DNA from: Planctomycetales bacterium
Lineage (GTDB): Bacteria; Planctomycetota; UBA11346
NCBI GenBank assembly: GCA_025362255.1
Contig: JANYGY010000268.1
Coordinates: 1-5,229, forward strand
DNA: 5,229 bases
Reading direction: 5' to 3'
Position numbers and translations under genes: made by a program. Positions 1 to 5,229 of this stretch are shown here, piece after piece. The notes under the pieces were generated by a model, which worked only from the letters and a program-made list of their open reading frames with translations, was not told the origin of the DNA and searched no databases. Positions within the stretch are counted from its first letter, which is position 1. Each line of letters begins with the position of its first letter.

Positions 1-242
1 CCGATGTCGTCGACTTCTATGCGACCCGCGACACAGACCCAGCCCGCTGGTATCCGGGGGGTCTTAAATTCAACGATCTGCCGCCTGCCTTTTCGGGTAA
101 TGTCAACGTCACTGAAGTTCCATACGATCGTCAACTTGGTGATGCGCCCCGTCTGTCGCCGCAGGACGTCATAGATCTGTCAACGTTCCTGAGAACGCTT
201 TCTGATGAGGCATTGGTCGGTGCCCTGCCGGCAGCCAACTGA
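1..242 (+). CDS. C-terminal end of a di-haem cytochrome c peroxidase / MauG-family protein (5' end outside window)
   Basis: An open frame enters from the left edge (first full codon at 3) and stops at TGA 240-242, giving the last 79 residues. Visible blocks are VVDFYATRDTDPARWYPGG, then KFNDLP, NVNVTEVPYD and a closing helix SPQDVIDLSTFLRTLSDEA. This order is what I know from the C-terminus of bacterial di-haem peroxidases of the CcpA/MauG family, periplasmic c-type cytochromes that reduce peroxide or oxidise a partner protein. Both CxxCH haem sites of the family lie upstream and are not in the window, so haem number and catalytic class cannot be checked. The gene reads toward the porin and cytochrome genes on the same strand, 176 nt before the porin start. 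Family assignment is from remembered sequence pattern; the exact substrate is unknown. Confidence 0.8.
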   Translation, partial: DVVDFYATRDTDPARWYPGGLKFNDLPPAFSGNVNVTEVPYDRQLGDAPRLSPQDVIDLSTFLRTLSDEALVGALPAAN

Positions 243-249
243 ATGCGCT

Positions 250-283
250 GTCGAAGGTGGCATGGGCGGGCCGCCCATGCCAC
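250..283. repeat. REP-like palindrome, unit 1
   Basis: Positions 257-283 form a perfect inverted repeat: arms GTGGCATGGGCGG and CCGCCCATGCCAC (13 bp each) around one central G at 270. It is preceded by GTCGAAG, which recurs before unit 2. It starts 8 nt after the stop of the peroxidase-like gene. As RNA it would fold into a very stable GC-rich hairpin on either strand. There is no T-run after it, so a classical intrinsic terminator is not supported. Confidence 0.9.
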
Positions 284-291
284 GGGAAACA

Positions 292-321
292 GTCGAAGGT
301 GGCATGGGCGGCCCGCCCATG
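292..321. repeat. REP-like palindrome, unit 2
   Basis: The 30 bases match unit 1 (250-279) at 29 of 30 positions, with a 42-nt period. The core 303-321 is a perfect palindrome, CATGGGCGG / CCGCCCATG around C312. The outer right arm seen in unit 1 (CCAC) is replaced by AGTT, so the stem is shorter. Same orientation as unit 1. Confidence 0.88.
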
Positions 322-340
322 AGTTGTTTGTCTACTCGCA

Positions 341-365
341 CATGGGCGAGCCGCGCATGCCACGG
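341..365. repeat. REP-like palindrome, unit 3 (diverged)
   Basis: The 25 bases match unit 1 positions 261-285 at 23 of 25 positions; the differences are A349 and G355. Both changes fall in the stem and weaken the inner pairing. The right flank CCACGG is shared with unit 1. This unit lies about 53 nt upstream of the porin start codon. Confidence 0.8.
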
Positions 366-409
366 ACTGCGTTCGATCTCAAGTTCATAATCACCACGTA
401 TCAACTCTC

Positions 410-413
410 GGAG
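410..413 (+). promoter_or_regulatory. Ribosome binding site of the porin-like gene
   Basis: GGAG sits 5 nt before ATG 419. Together with the signal peptide that begins right at this codon, it fixes 419 as the start. Confidence 0.65.
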
Positions 414-418
414 TTCTC

Positions 419-1816
419 ATGTCTCGTTTTCAACCCCGGACCACCATTCAGCTGGTGGCGGCATTCTCTGCTCTCATGGCCACCGCCGGCATGGCGACCA
501 GCCAGGCCGCTGAAGAAACCCCGGCGACAGCTGATCTGCAACGCCAGATCGACGAGTTGAATCGGCGTTTGCAGGCCATGGAGACCAAGCCGCCGCAAGC
601 GCATGAGGCCAAGGGAACCGAGTGGGCGAGCGGTCTGTCATTTGGCGCCTATGGCGAATCGAAGTTCGGCTTACAGCAGAACCCGGCCGACAATGGTCGT
701 TGGCAGAATGGATTCGATGGCGCGCGCATGGCATTACTGCCCAGTTTCCAGGCGAGTGATCGGATCCTGTTCAAAGCCGAGATAGACGTCGAACATGCCG
801 GCATCGCTTTTGACGATGATGACAAATTGGGTGGTGCGGTCGAAGTCGAGCAGGCGTATATCGACATTACTTTCAACGAGTATCTGCACTGGCGTCTTCC
901 GGGCATCGACATCGTCCCGTTCGGCTACACTAATGTATATCATGAACCGATCTTCTTCTACAGTGTGGATCGGCCGGATTTGGCGAACAGTTTAATTCCC
1001 ACCACCTGGTTTGGCGGCTCGACCAGTGTCCATGGTCAGGTCACCAACTCGTTGGCTTACCAGTTCCAGATCTCCACCACCATCATCGACAGTGGTGGCA
1101 ATGTTCGCGACACCACCGACGCCAATGGCCCAGCGGTCCTGGGGTATCCGGCAGGTGTTTCGGGAACCGAGGCCCTGGCGCTCACCCGGGCTACCAGCGG
1201 TGACTTCAAGCAGCAGAGCAATCAAATCGCCTACGCGCTGCGCTTGGCCTATCAGGTTGCTGACATCGATGGTCTAGCCGGCAGCACCAGTGTCTATGTC
1301 TCTCCCGACATCTCCCCCCGAGGGGCGTACGCGAGTGACGTCAACAATGTCAAGATTGGTGAGTTGGGCCGTTCACCCCTGGCGATGGCGGACACCGAAT
1401 TGCGCTATCGTCCAAATATCGAAGGCATCGAGGTTCGCGCCGAGGGCGTGGGTCTATATTTCGCGAGTCCTGAAAATCTGCGCGCCAACAATGATGGTGA
1501 TACCGGCAACAACGTCGGCAGCACGATGTGGGGGACTTCCGGCGAACTGGCTTGGCACTACCAGGTACCGGATAACGGCTGGGAAATCGTGCCCTTCATG
1601 CGTTACACTCACGAAGTCCTGCAGACCAGCGGATTTTCCGGATTGGATGACAATCAGCCGACCGGTGCAGGTCGGAAAGAATATTACACCATCGGGATGG
1701 CGGCCTTCCCCATCCCCTCGGTAGTGCTCAAGATTGACTACCGCGCCATTCGCGATGGGAGCAGCGACGGACCGCAAAGCGACCATCTTCTCGGTGGCGT
1801 CGGCTTCTTTTTCTAA
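419..1816 (+). CDS. Outer-membrane porin-like beta-barrel protein with N-terminal coiled coil
   Basis: A 465-residue secreted protein. Residues 1-30 are a Sec signal peptide: basic start, hydrophobic run LVAAFSALMATAGMA, probable cleavage after SQA (28-30). Residues about 36-56 (ADLQRQIDELNRRLQAME) form a short heptad-type coiled coil, seen in many porins and thought to trimerise or to contact peptidoglycan. From about residue 70 the protein is an alternating beta-strand pattern (SFGAYGESKFGLQ, ILFKAEIDVEH, YALRLAYQV, EWHY-like strands). It ends in GGVGFFF with a terminal aromatic residue, the usual signal for outer-membrane assembly. A DFDDDD-like acidic stretch (FDDDDK, about 130-136) and the LIPTTWFGG segment are notable but I cannot assign ligands. 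It resembles porins of the phosphate-selective OprO/OprP type only in general layout. It probably lets small solutes cross the outer membrane. Start supported by GGAG at 410-413. The cytochrome lipoprotein gene follows after 31 nt, suggesting co-transcription. Barrel class is fairly sure; substrate unknown. Confidence 0.78.
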   Translation: MSRFQPRTTIQLVAAFSALMATAGMATSQAAEETPATADLQRQIDELNRRLQAMETKPPQAHEAKGTEWASGLSFGAYGESKFGLQQNPADNGRWQNGFDGARMALLPSFQASDRILFKAEIDVEHAGIAFDDDDKLGGAVEVEQAYIDITFNEYLHWRLPGIDIVPFGYTNVYHEPIFFYSVDRPDLANSLIPTTWFGGSTSVHGQVTNSLAYQFQISTTIIDSGGNVRDTTDANGPAVLGYPAGVSGTEALALTRATSGDFKQQSNQIAYALRLAYQVADIDGLAGSTSVYVSPDISPRGAYASDVNNVKIGELGRSPLAMADTELRYRPNIEGIEVRAEGVGLYFASPENLRANNDGDTGNNVGSTMWGTSGELAWHYQVPDNGWEIVPFMRYTHEVLQTSGFSGLDDNQPTGAGRKEYYTIGMAAFPIPSVVLKIDYRAIRDGSSDGPQSDHLLGGVGFFF

Positions 1817-1834
1817 TGCACTGATCGGCGCAAT

Positions 1835-1838
1835 GAGG
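1835..1838 (+). promoter_or_regulatory. Ribosome binding site deciding the cytochrome c start
   Basis: GAGG lies 9 nt before ATG 1848. The other in-frame ATGs are less well placed: 1833 has no purine-rich site before it, and 1857 and 1863 would shorten the signal peptide's basic region. An upstream in-frame ATG at 1734 would overlap the porin gene by 83 nt. Confidence 0.55.
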
Positions 1839-1847
1839 CAGACCGCA

Positions 1848-2231
1848 ATGAAACATATGCAGATGATCCGCGATCACTCCTTGGTCCTTCTCAGTGCCGC
1901 TGGCGTGCTGTTGGCCGTCAGCGGCTGCGGCGGAGAGCTGCAACGCGTCACTCCTGCCTTGGTCGCCGAAGCCAATCGCGGCGGGCCGCCAACTGTTTCC
2001 GCAGAAACGCTCGAAGCGGGGCGCACCCTCTATGTGACCCGCTGCGGTTCGTGCCACGGACTTCCCGCCATCGCCGCCTATGAGCAACCGGCGTGGAAAT
2101 CGTGGGTCCGACGGATGGCGCCAAAAGCGCGGATCGACGCGGCTCAAGAATCAGCCCTGCTCACCTACCTACTCGCAGGGCAACGACTGACAAACCCATC
2201 CCCTTACGAAGCGCTGGGCGCCGGCCTGTAA
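1848..2231 (+). CDS. Small mono-haem c-type cytochrome, predicted lipoprotein
   Basis: From ATG 1848 the product has 127 residues. Residues 1-27 form a lipoprotein signal: MKHMQMIRDH basic part, hydrophobic run SLVLLSAAGVLLAV, then lipobox VSGC with the acylated Cys at 27. A single haem-binding motif CGSCH (66-70) follows the usual helix ETLEAGRTLYVTR. Met90, in SWVRRMAPKA, is the likely distal haem ligand. The closing helix ESALLTYLLAGQ is typical of class I cytochromes c. The mature protein is therefore expected to be membrane-anchored in the periplasm and to pass single electrons. After Cys27 come Gly-Gly; there is no Asp at +2, so outer-membrane sorting is the default expectation. The gene lies 31 nt after the porin and downstream of a di-haem peroxidase-like gene, so it may feed electrons to that enzyme; this is inference. 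An ISL3 remnant begins 9 nt after the stop, so the native downstream sequence has been lost or displaced. Confidence 0.87.
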   Translation: MKHMQMIRDHSLVLLSAAGVLLAVSGCGGELQRVTPALVAEANRGGPPTVSAETLEAGRTLYVTRCGSCHGLPAIAAYEQPAWKSWVRRMAPKARIDAAQESALLTYLLAGQRLTNPSPYEALGAGL

Positions 2232-2240
2232 CTTAAATTT

Positions 2241-2259
2241 GGGGCATCAGGGTTTCGTG
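2241..2259. repeat. Left terminal inverted repeat of the ISL3 relic
   Basis: GGGGCATCAGGGTTTCGTG. Its reverse complement matches 3034-3052 at 16 of 19 positions. It lies next to the 3' end of the transposase remnant; the frame's final TGA falls inside the repeat, at 2250-2248 on the - strand. Confidence 0.8.
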
Positions 2260-2987
2260 AGGGTCGTGTTCTTCGCACTGTTGAGCATGAGCGTCAATCT
2301 GCTGAGGTGGACGCTTATACCTCGGCGAAAACGTTGTCAGTTGCGAAAGCCACAGGCCCTAGCTTTGATCTTCTGAATGCGTGCGTTGAGCGATTCATCG
2401 ATGGAGTTGATGATTCCCCACAGGTGGGCCTTGATGGTGCGAGCAGCCTTCTTGATCAGTTGGAGCCGACAGCGGTCCATCTATCCGAGGAGCCTGCGCC
2501 AACCCTTTTCGGCCCACGTGCGTGAGGTTAAGTCCCTAGTTTACCTGCCTGCTCTTTGATGGCTCGGGCGCGAACGGTCGCTATGAGGCCCTGGTTAGTT
2601 CCATGAAACACGTGCCACTTCGGTTGTCGGTGAGTTCGGCATTCTTCAACTACGCGATCACCATGGCCTCCAACAGTGCCGTGAACCAGCCGCCAGGTTC
2701 AGCCCAGGACACCACCACCGACTGGACACCGTGCCCTGGACGATTCACCCGTGGCACCTCGGCGTCGATCAGCGTCTGAAGCTGACAAGTATCCAGATGC
2801 CGTCACTGACGCTCCCGATGATCGTGACGCCCGCACGGCCTACCACACGTCGGGCACGACATTTCAACCTCTACGCATACCTCGCAGCAACGACCGCCTG
2901 GCGATCCGCCAGACTCCGAAGAATGTCCACGACCTTCCACGGGTGGGCCAAACCAAGGATCTGCTGTTAGAGTTCACGATCGCGCAT
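2248..2987 (-). pseudogene. ISL3-family transposase pseudogene (central deletion, multiple stops, frameshifts)
   Basis: Read on the - strand from ATG 2987-2985. The first block is RDREL, a stop at 2969-2967 (probably an original Tyr), then QQILGLAHPWKVVDILRS. The frame changes near 2876-2872 and continues as VEMSCPTCGRPCGRHDH, the ISL3 N-terminal zinc finger (Cys codons at 2856, 2847, 2835). After a stop at 2805-2803 (likely Trp) come RHLDTCQLQTL, AEVPRVNRPGHGVQS and SWAEPGGWFTALLEAMVIA, then a stop at 2652-2650 (likely Trp). About 160-180 codons are then absent, including most of the catalytic core. The C-terminal part resumes near 2590 with ARAIKEQAGKL. It shifts frame and gives TWAEKGWRRLLG, a stop at 2483-2481, then KKAARTIKAHLWGII and ESLNARIQKIKARACGFRN. 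A stop at 2339-2337 (likely Arg) is followed by QRFRR. Block order and spacing match intact ISL3 transposases as I know them. It is certainly non-functional. Confidence 0.87.
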
Positions 2988-3033
2988 GACGCATCAAGAC
3001 GCTCATGCCCAATGGTGCGAGTTAATCTACCCA

Positions 3034-3052
3034 CACGAAAGCATGATGCCCG
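3034..3052. repeat. Right terminal inverted repeat of the ISL3 relic
   Basis: CACGAAAGCATGATGCCCG. It matches the reverse complement of 2241-2259 except at three positions, one of them the outermost base, so the true tips may be 2242 and 3051. It lies upstream of the transposase start, 47 nt from its ATG. Confidence 0.8.
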
Positions 3053-3227
3053 TATGCTAAAGAATCATTAAATGGCACGTGAGGAATTCGAGCAAAGCTT
3101 CAATTACCTTGCACCGACGTCCGCTCTTTATCCGTGTTTGGCGCAAACGCGATCCTCCATTGAGTAGGAACAATGGAATGAGGAGACCACTAAAGTTATT
3201 GCGTGGAAGAAGGTAATTCATCATCCA

Positions 3228-5229
3228 TTACACTTTTCCATTATTCTCTGGCCCAGGGGAAGATGAAAGTGCTGGCTCGGTTGGGGGTCGTCCTGCAGGC
3301 GAAGCACTTCCCAGTCTAGCCCGAAATAATCTGTGAGGCTCACCGACCACTAGGTAGATTACTGGCAGGACGACAAGAGTCAGTGCCACGGCCGAAACCA
3401 AACCGCCAATTATCACCACCGCCAGCGGCCGCTGGACCTCAGAGCCAATCCCGCTGGACAACGCCATTGGCAGCATGCCGAGCATCGCTAAAAGAGTGGT
3501 CATCAACACTGTGCGCAGGCGGAGCAGGGCGCCTTCAGCCACAGCATCCTCACGACGGCGCCCACTGGCCACGAGATCGTTGAACAGACTGACCATGACC
3601 ACCCCGTTGAGTACCGCTTGGCCCATCAAAGCGATAAAGCCAATGGCAGCCGATACGCTCAGAGGGATACCAGTAACCAGCAAAGCAACCACGCCTCCGA
3701 TTAGAGCGAAGGGGATGTTAGCGAGTATCAGCAACGCGTTTGATGCCGAGCCGAAAGTATTAAACAGCAACACGAATATCATGAAAACACTGATTGGAAC
3801 GATTAACGCCAGTCGTCGCATGGCGCGTTCCTGATTTTCGAACTCACCGCCCCAGGTGAGGCCGTAGCCTGTGGGCAATAGCACCTCCTGTGCGACGACT
3901 GCCTTCATCTCAGCTACTACGCTGCCCATGTCGCGACCGGAAATGAAGATGCTGATCGCAGCAAGCCGACGACCGTCTTCATGACTGATGTTCACCTTGC
4001 CGTCGCTAACGGTAATGGAGGCCACATCTGCAAGTGGGATCGGTGTTCCCGATGGCGTAGAAATGGTGATAGCACGGATTGCATCAAGATCGTTGCGTTC
4101 GCGCTCTGGCAGGCGTACAGCGACGTCGAAGCGACGGTCACCTTCCCATATTTCGCTGGTGATCTTGCCGCCCAGAGTGGCTTCAATCACGTCCTCTATA
4201 TCAGCAGCGTTCAAGCCATGACGGGCTGCACGCGCGCGATCCACAACGATATCCAGTTGGGGCAGTGTTCCTGGACGATCGATCGCTGCGGCCGAGACAC
4301 CGCGCACCTTGGATACTTGCGCCAGGATGTGATCAGCCAGCTCTGAAATGGTGCGAACATCCTCGCCAAACACTTTAATAACAATCTGCCCGTCGATCTG
4401 AGAAATGCTTTCCAGAACATTGTCGCGTATTGGCTGCGAGAAGCTGACATCAATACCGGGTAGGACTTGGAGAGCCTTGCGCATATCGGCAAGTAATTGG
4501 TTACGGGTTATGCCCGCAGGCCAGTCCTCCTGTGGTTTCATCCCGACGAAAGTTTCCGTCATGCTGATCGGCTTGGGATCGGTACCGTCCTCGGGCCGCC
4601 CAGCCTTTGACACCACCGTAGTGACCTCCGGAAAGCTATGCAAAATCTCACGAACTTTCCGGCACGTTACCTTGGTTTCGCTTAGCGACACGCTGGGAGG
4701 CTGATTGATATTCACCCACATCGTACCCTCGTTCAACTCGGGCAGGAATTCCGTGCCCAGGAAAGGAAGCAGCGATGCGCCACCCAGCAACAGCCCCATC
4801 GCCATCGTCAACACTGTGCGCGGAAAGCGCAAAGCAGTAGTCAACACCGGTTGATACAGACGTTTGGCTGTGGTTACTAAGCGGTTGTCGCCGTGTGCTA
4901 CGCCCTTTCCAAGCAGCCAAAGACTTAGGACAGGAACCAGTGTTAGCGACAATAGCAGTGAGCCGATCAGCGCTGAGATGATAGTGTAAGCCATCGGAGC
5001 GAAGATGCGGCCTTCGTGGCGCTGTAAGGCGAAGATGGGCACGTGAGCGATGATAATGATCAACATCGAAAAGAGCGTCGGACGGCCGATCTCGATGACT
5101 GCATCGGCGATGGTATTGCGCGCTCCTAAACGCCCGGATCCGGCGGGTCGTTCAGAGAGCCGTCGCACGATATTCTCAATCACAATGACTGCACCGTCGA
5201 CGATGATGCCGAAATCCATGGCGCCCAGC
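3228..5229 (-). CDS. czcA: CzcA-type heavy-metal efflux RND permease, C-terminal two thirds (5' end outside window)
   Basis: The frame runs in from the right edge (LGA precedes Met at 5219) and stops at TAA 3230-3228. From Met 5219 there are 663 residues. The first segment, MDFGIIVDGAVIVIENIVRR, is transmembrane helix 4 with the proton-relay acids Asp2, Asp8 and Glu15. These have the spacing of Asp402, Asp408 and Glu415 of Cupriavidus CzcA, so about 400 residues are missing and the full protein would be near 1,060. Helices follow at about 49-65, 78-103 and 135-153. The periplasmic pore domain spans about 155-465 (GTEFLPELNEGTMW, IDGQIVIKVFGED, LDIVVDRARAARHGLN). The last five helices lie at about 468-625. 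The DFG-DGA-EN pattern fits divalent-cation (Zn/Co/Cd/Ni) HME pumps rather than Cu/Ag CusA. It is an inner-membrane proton antiporter that exports metal with a membrane-fusion protein and an outer-membrane channel, expected upstream and unseen. The Pro/Ser-rich tail after 630 is a variable end. The metal is not certain. Confidence 0.92.
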   Translation of the reverse strand, partial: LGAMDFGIIVDGAVIVIENIVRRLSERPAGSGRLGARNTIADAVIEIGRPTLFSMLIIIIAHVPIFALQRHEGRIFAPMAYTIISALIGSLLLSLTLVPVLSLWLLGKGVAHGDNRLVTTAKRLYQPVLTTALRFPRTVLTMAMGLLLGGASLLPFLGTEFLPELNEGTMWVNINQPPSVSLSETKVTCRKVREILHSFPEVTTVVSKAGRPEDGTDPKPISMTETFVGMKPQEDWPAGITRNQLLADMRKALQVLPGIDVSFSQPIRDNVLESISQIDGQIVIKVFGEDVRTISELADHILAQVSKVRGVSAAAIDRPGTLPQLDIVVDRARAARHGLNAADIEDVIEATLGGKITSEIWEGDRRFDVAVRLPERERNDLDAIRAITISTPSGTPIPLADVASITVSDGKVNISHEDGRRLAAISIFISGRDMGSVVAEMKAVVAQEVLLPTGYGLTWGGEFENQERAMRRLALIVPISVFMIFVLLFNTFGSASNALLILANIPFALIGGVVALLVTGIPLSVSAAIGFIALMGQAVLNGVVMVSLFNDLVASGRRREDAVAEGALLRLRTVLMTTLLAMLGMLPMALSSGIGSEVQRPLAVVIIGGLVSAVALTLVVLPVIYLVVGEPHRLFRARLGSASPAGRPPTEPALSSSPGPENNGKV

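Larger units (their letters stand above)
2241..3052 (-). mobile_element. Decayed, internally deleted ISL3-family insertion sequence
   Basis: This gene-free stretch is bounded by imperfect inverted repeats (2241-2259 and 3034-3052, 16 of 19 matching). On the - strand it contains N- and C-terminal pieces of an ISL3-family (IS204/IS1001/IS1165 type) transposase in the expected order. It is about 810 bp; family members are usually 1.2-1.5 kb, so about 0.5 kb of the centre is missing. No 8-bp target duplication can be recognised: the left flank reads TTAAATTT and the right flank TATGCTAA. The outer bases are AT-rich on both sides, as is common for ISL3 targets. The element cannot transpose by itself. 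Its left end is 9 nt from the cytochrome stop; its right end is 175 nt from the end of the CzcA gene. The family call rests on several independent motif blocks and agreeing ends. Confidence 0.85.

Noticed and set aside
366..409. Promoter for the porin gene (CATAAT at 386-391 as a -10 box)
   Set aside because: No -35-like hexamer is found 16-18 nt upstream, so it stays below a usable threshold.
169..560. ORFs on both strands crossing the palindromes (MGGPPMP / HGRPAHAT-rich peptides)
   Set aside because: Their repetitive composition is simply the palindromic repeat translated; they overlap the real peroxidase end and porin start.
1734..1847. Start of the cytochrome gene at ATG 1734
   Set aside because: It would overlap the porin gene by 83 nt and put 38 extra residues ahead of a normal lipoprotein signal peptide; ATG 1848 has a GAGG site at good distance.
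2233..3060. 8-bp target-site duplication around the IS relic
   Set aside because: The flanks TTAAATTT and TATGCTAA do not match; the duplication is eroded, was never formed, or the ends were rearranged.
2307..3071. Plus-strand ORFs of 60-106 codons at 2307-2525, 2377-2559, 2731-2970 and 2751-3071
   Set aside because: They lie opposite the ISL3 transposase remnant, have no ribosome site or recognisable protein pattern, and arise as shadows of the decayed reading frame.
3134..3176. Hairpins at 3134-3150 (GTTTG/CAAAC around GCG) and 3157-3176 (CCATTG/CAATGG, 8-nt loop) as a CzcA terminator
   Set aside because: Stems are short and no T-run follows on the minus strand, so an intrinsic terminator is not supported.
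3057..3224. Minus-strand ORF of 55 codons just after the CzcA stop (begins MMNYLLPRNNFSG)
   Set aside because: It starts 3 nt beyond the CzcA stop and has a short hydrophobic run, but its ribosome site is weak, no family is recognisable, and its stop lies only 5 nt outside the IS edge. Chance cannot be excluded.

Overview
The window looks like chromosome of a Gram-negative proteobacterium (beta or gamma is my guess). It is fairly GC-rich and carries a signal-peptide-bearing outer-membrane barrel protein, a lipoprotein cytochrome c and an RND heavy-metal pump, all of which need a double-membrane envelope. No RNA gene, CRISPR array or prophage is visible.

Left part, + strand (1-2231): the 3' end of a MauG/cytochrome c peroxidase-like di-haem protein. 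Next comes a 176-nt gap with three near-identical GC-rich palindromes of REP type. Then a complete outer-membrane porin-like gene with a Shine-Dalgarno site. A small mono-haem cytochrome c with a lipobox follows 31 nt later. Same strand, short spacing and two c-type cytochrome products suggest an envelope redox gene group. The porin would supply outer-membrane passage and the cytochromes periplasmic electron transfer. The substrate cannot be read from the sequence.

Middle (2241-3052): a stretch without an intact gene. It is the decayed remnant of an ISL3-family (IS204/IS1001/IS1165 group) insertion sequence read on the - strand. It has recognisable imperfect terminal inverted repeats and the N- and C-terminal parts of the transposase. 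A large central deletion, at least five nonsense changes and frame breaks inactivate it. It begins 9 nt after the stop of the cytochrome gene. The short ORFs reported on either strand here are by-products of this pseudogene.

Right part, - strand (3228-5229): the C-terminal two thirds of a CzcA-type heavy-metal/proton antiporter of the RND superfamily, running off the right edge. It converges on the left gene group. The 175 nt between the IS remnant and its stop (3053-3227) hold weak hairpins and one doubtful 55-codon ORF, nothing I would call.

I found no convincing undescribed system. The most informative observations are the hidden ISL3 relic, the palindrome cluster, and the peroxidase-porin-cytochrome lipoprotein neighbourhood.
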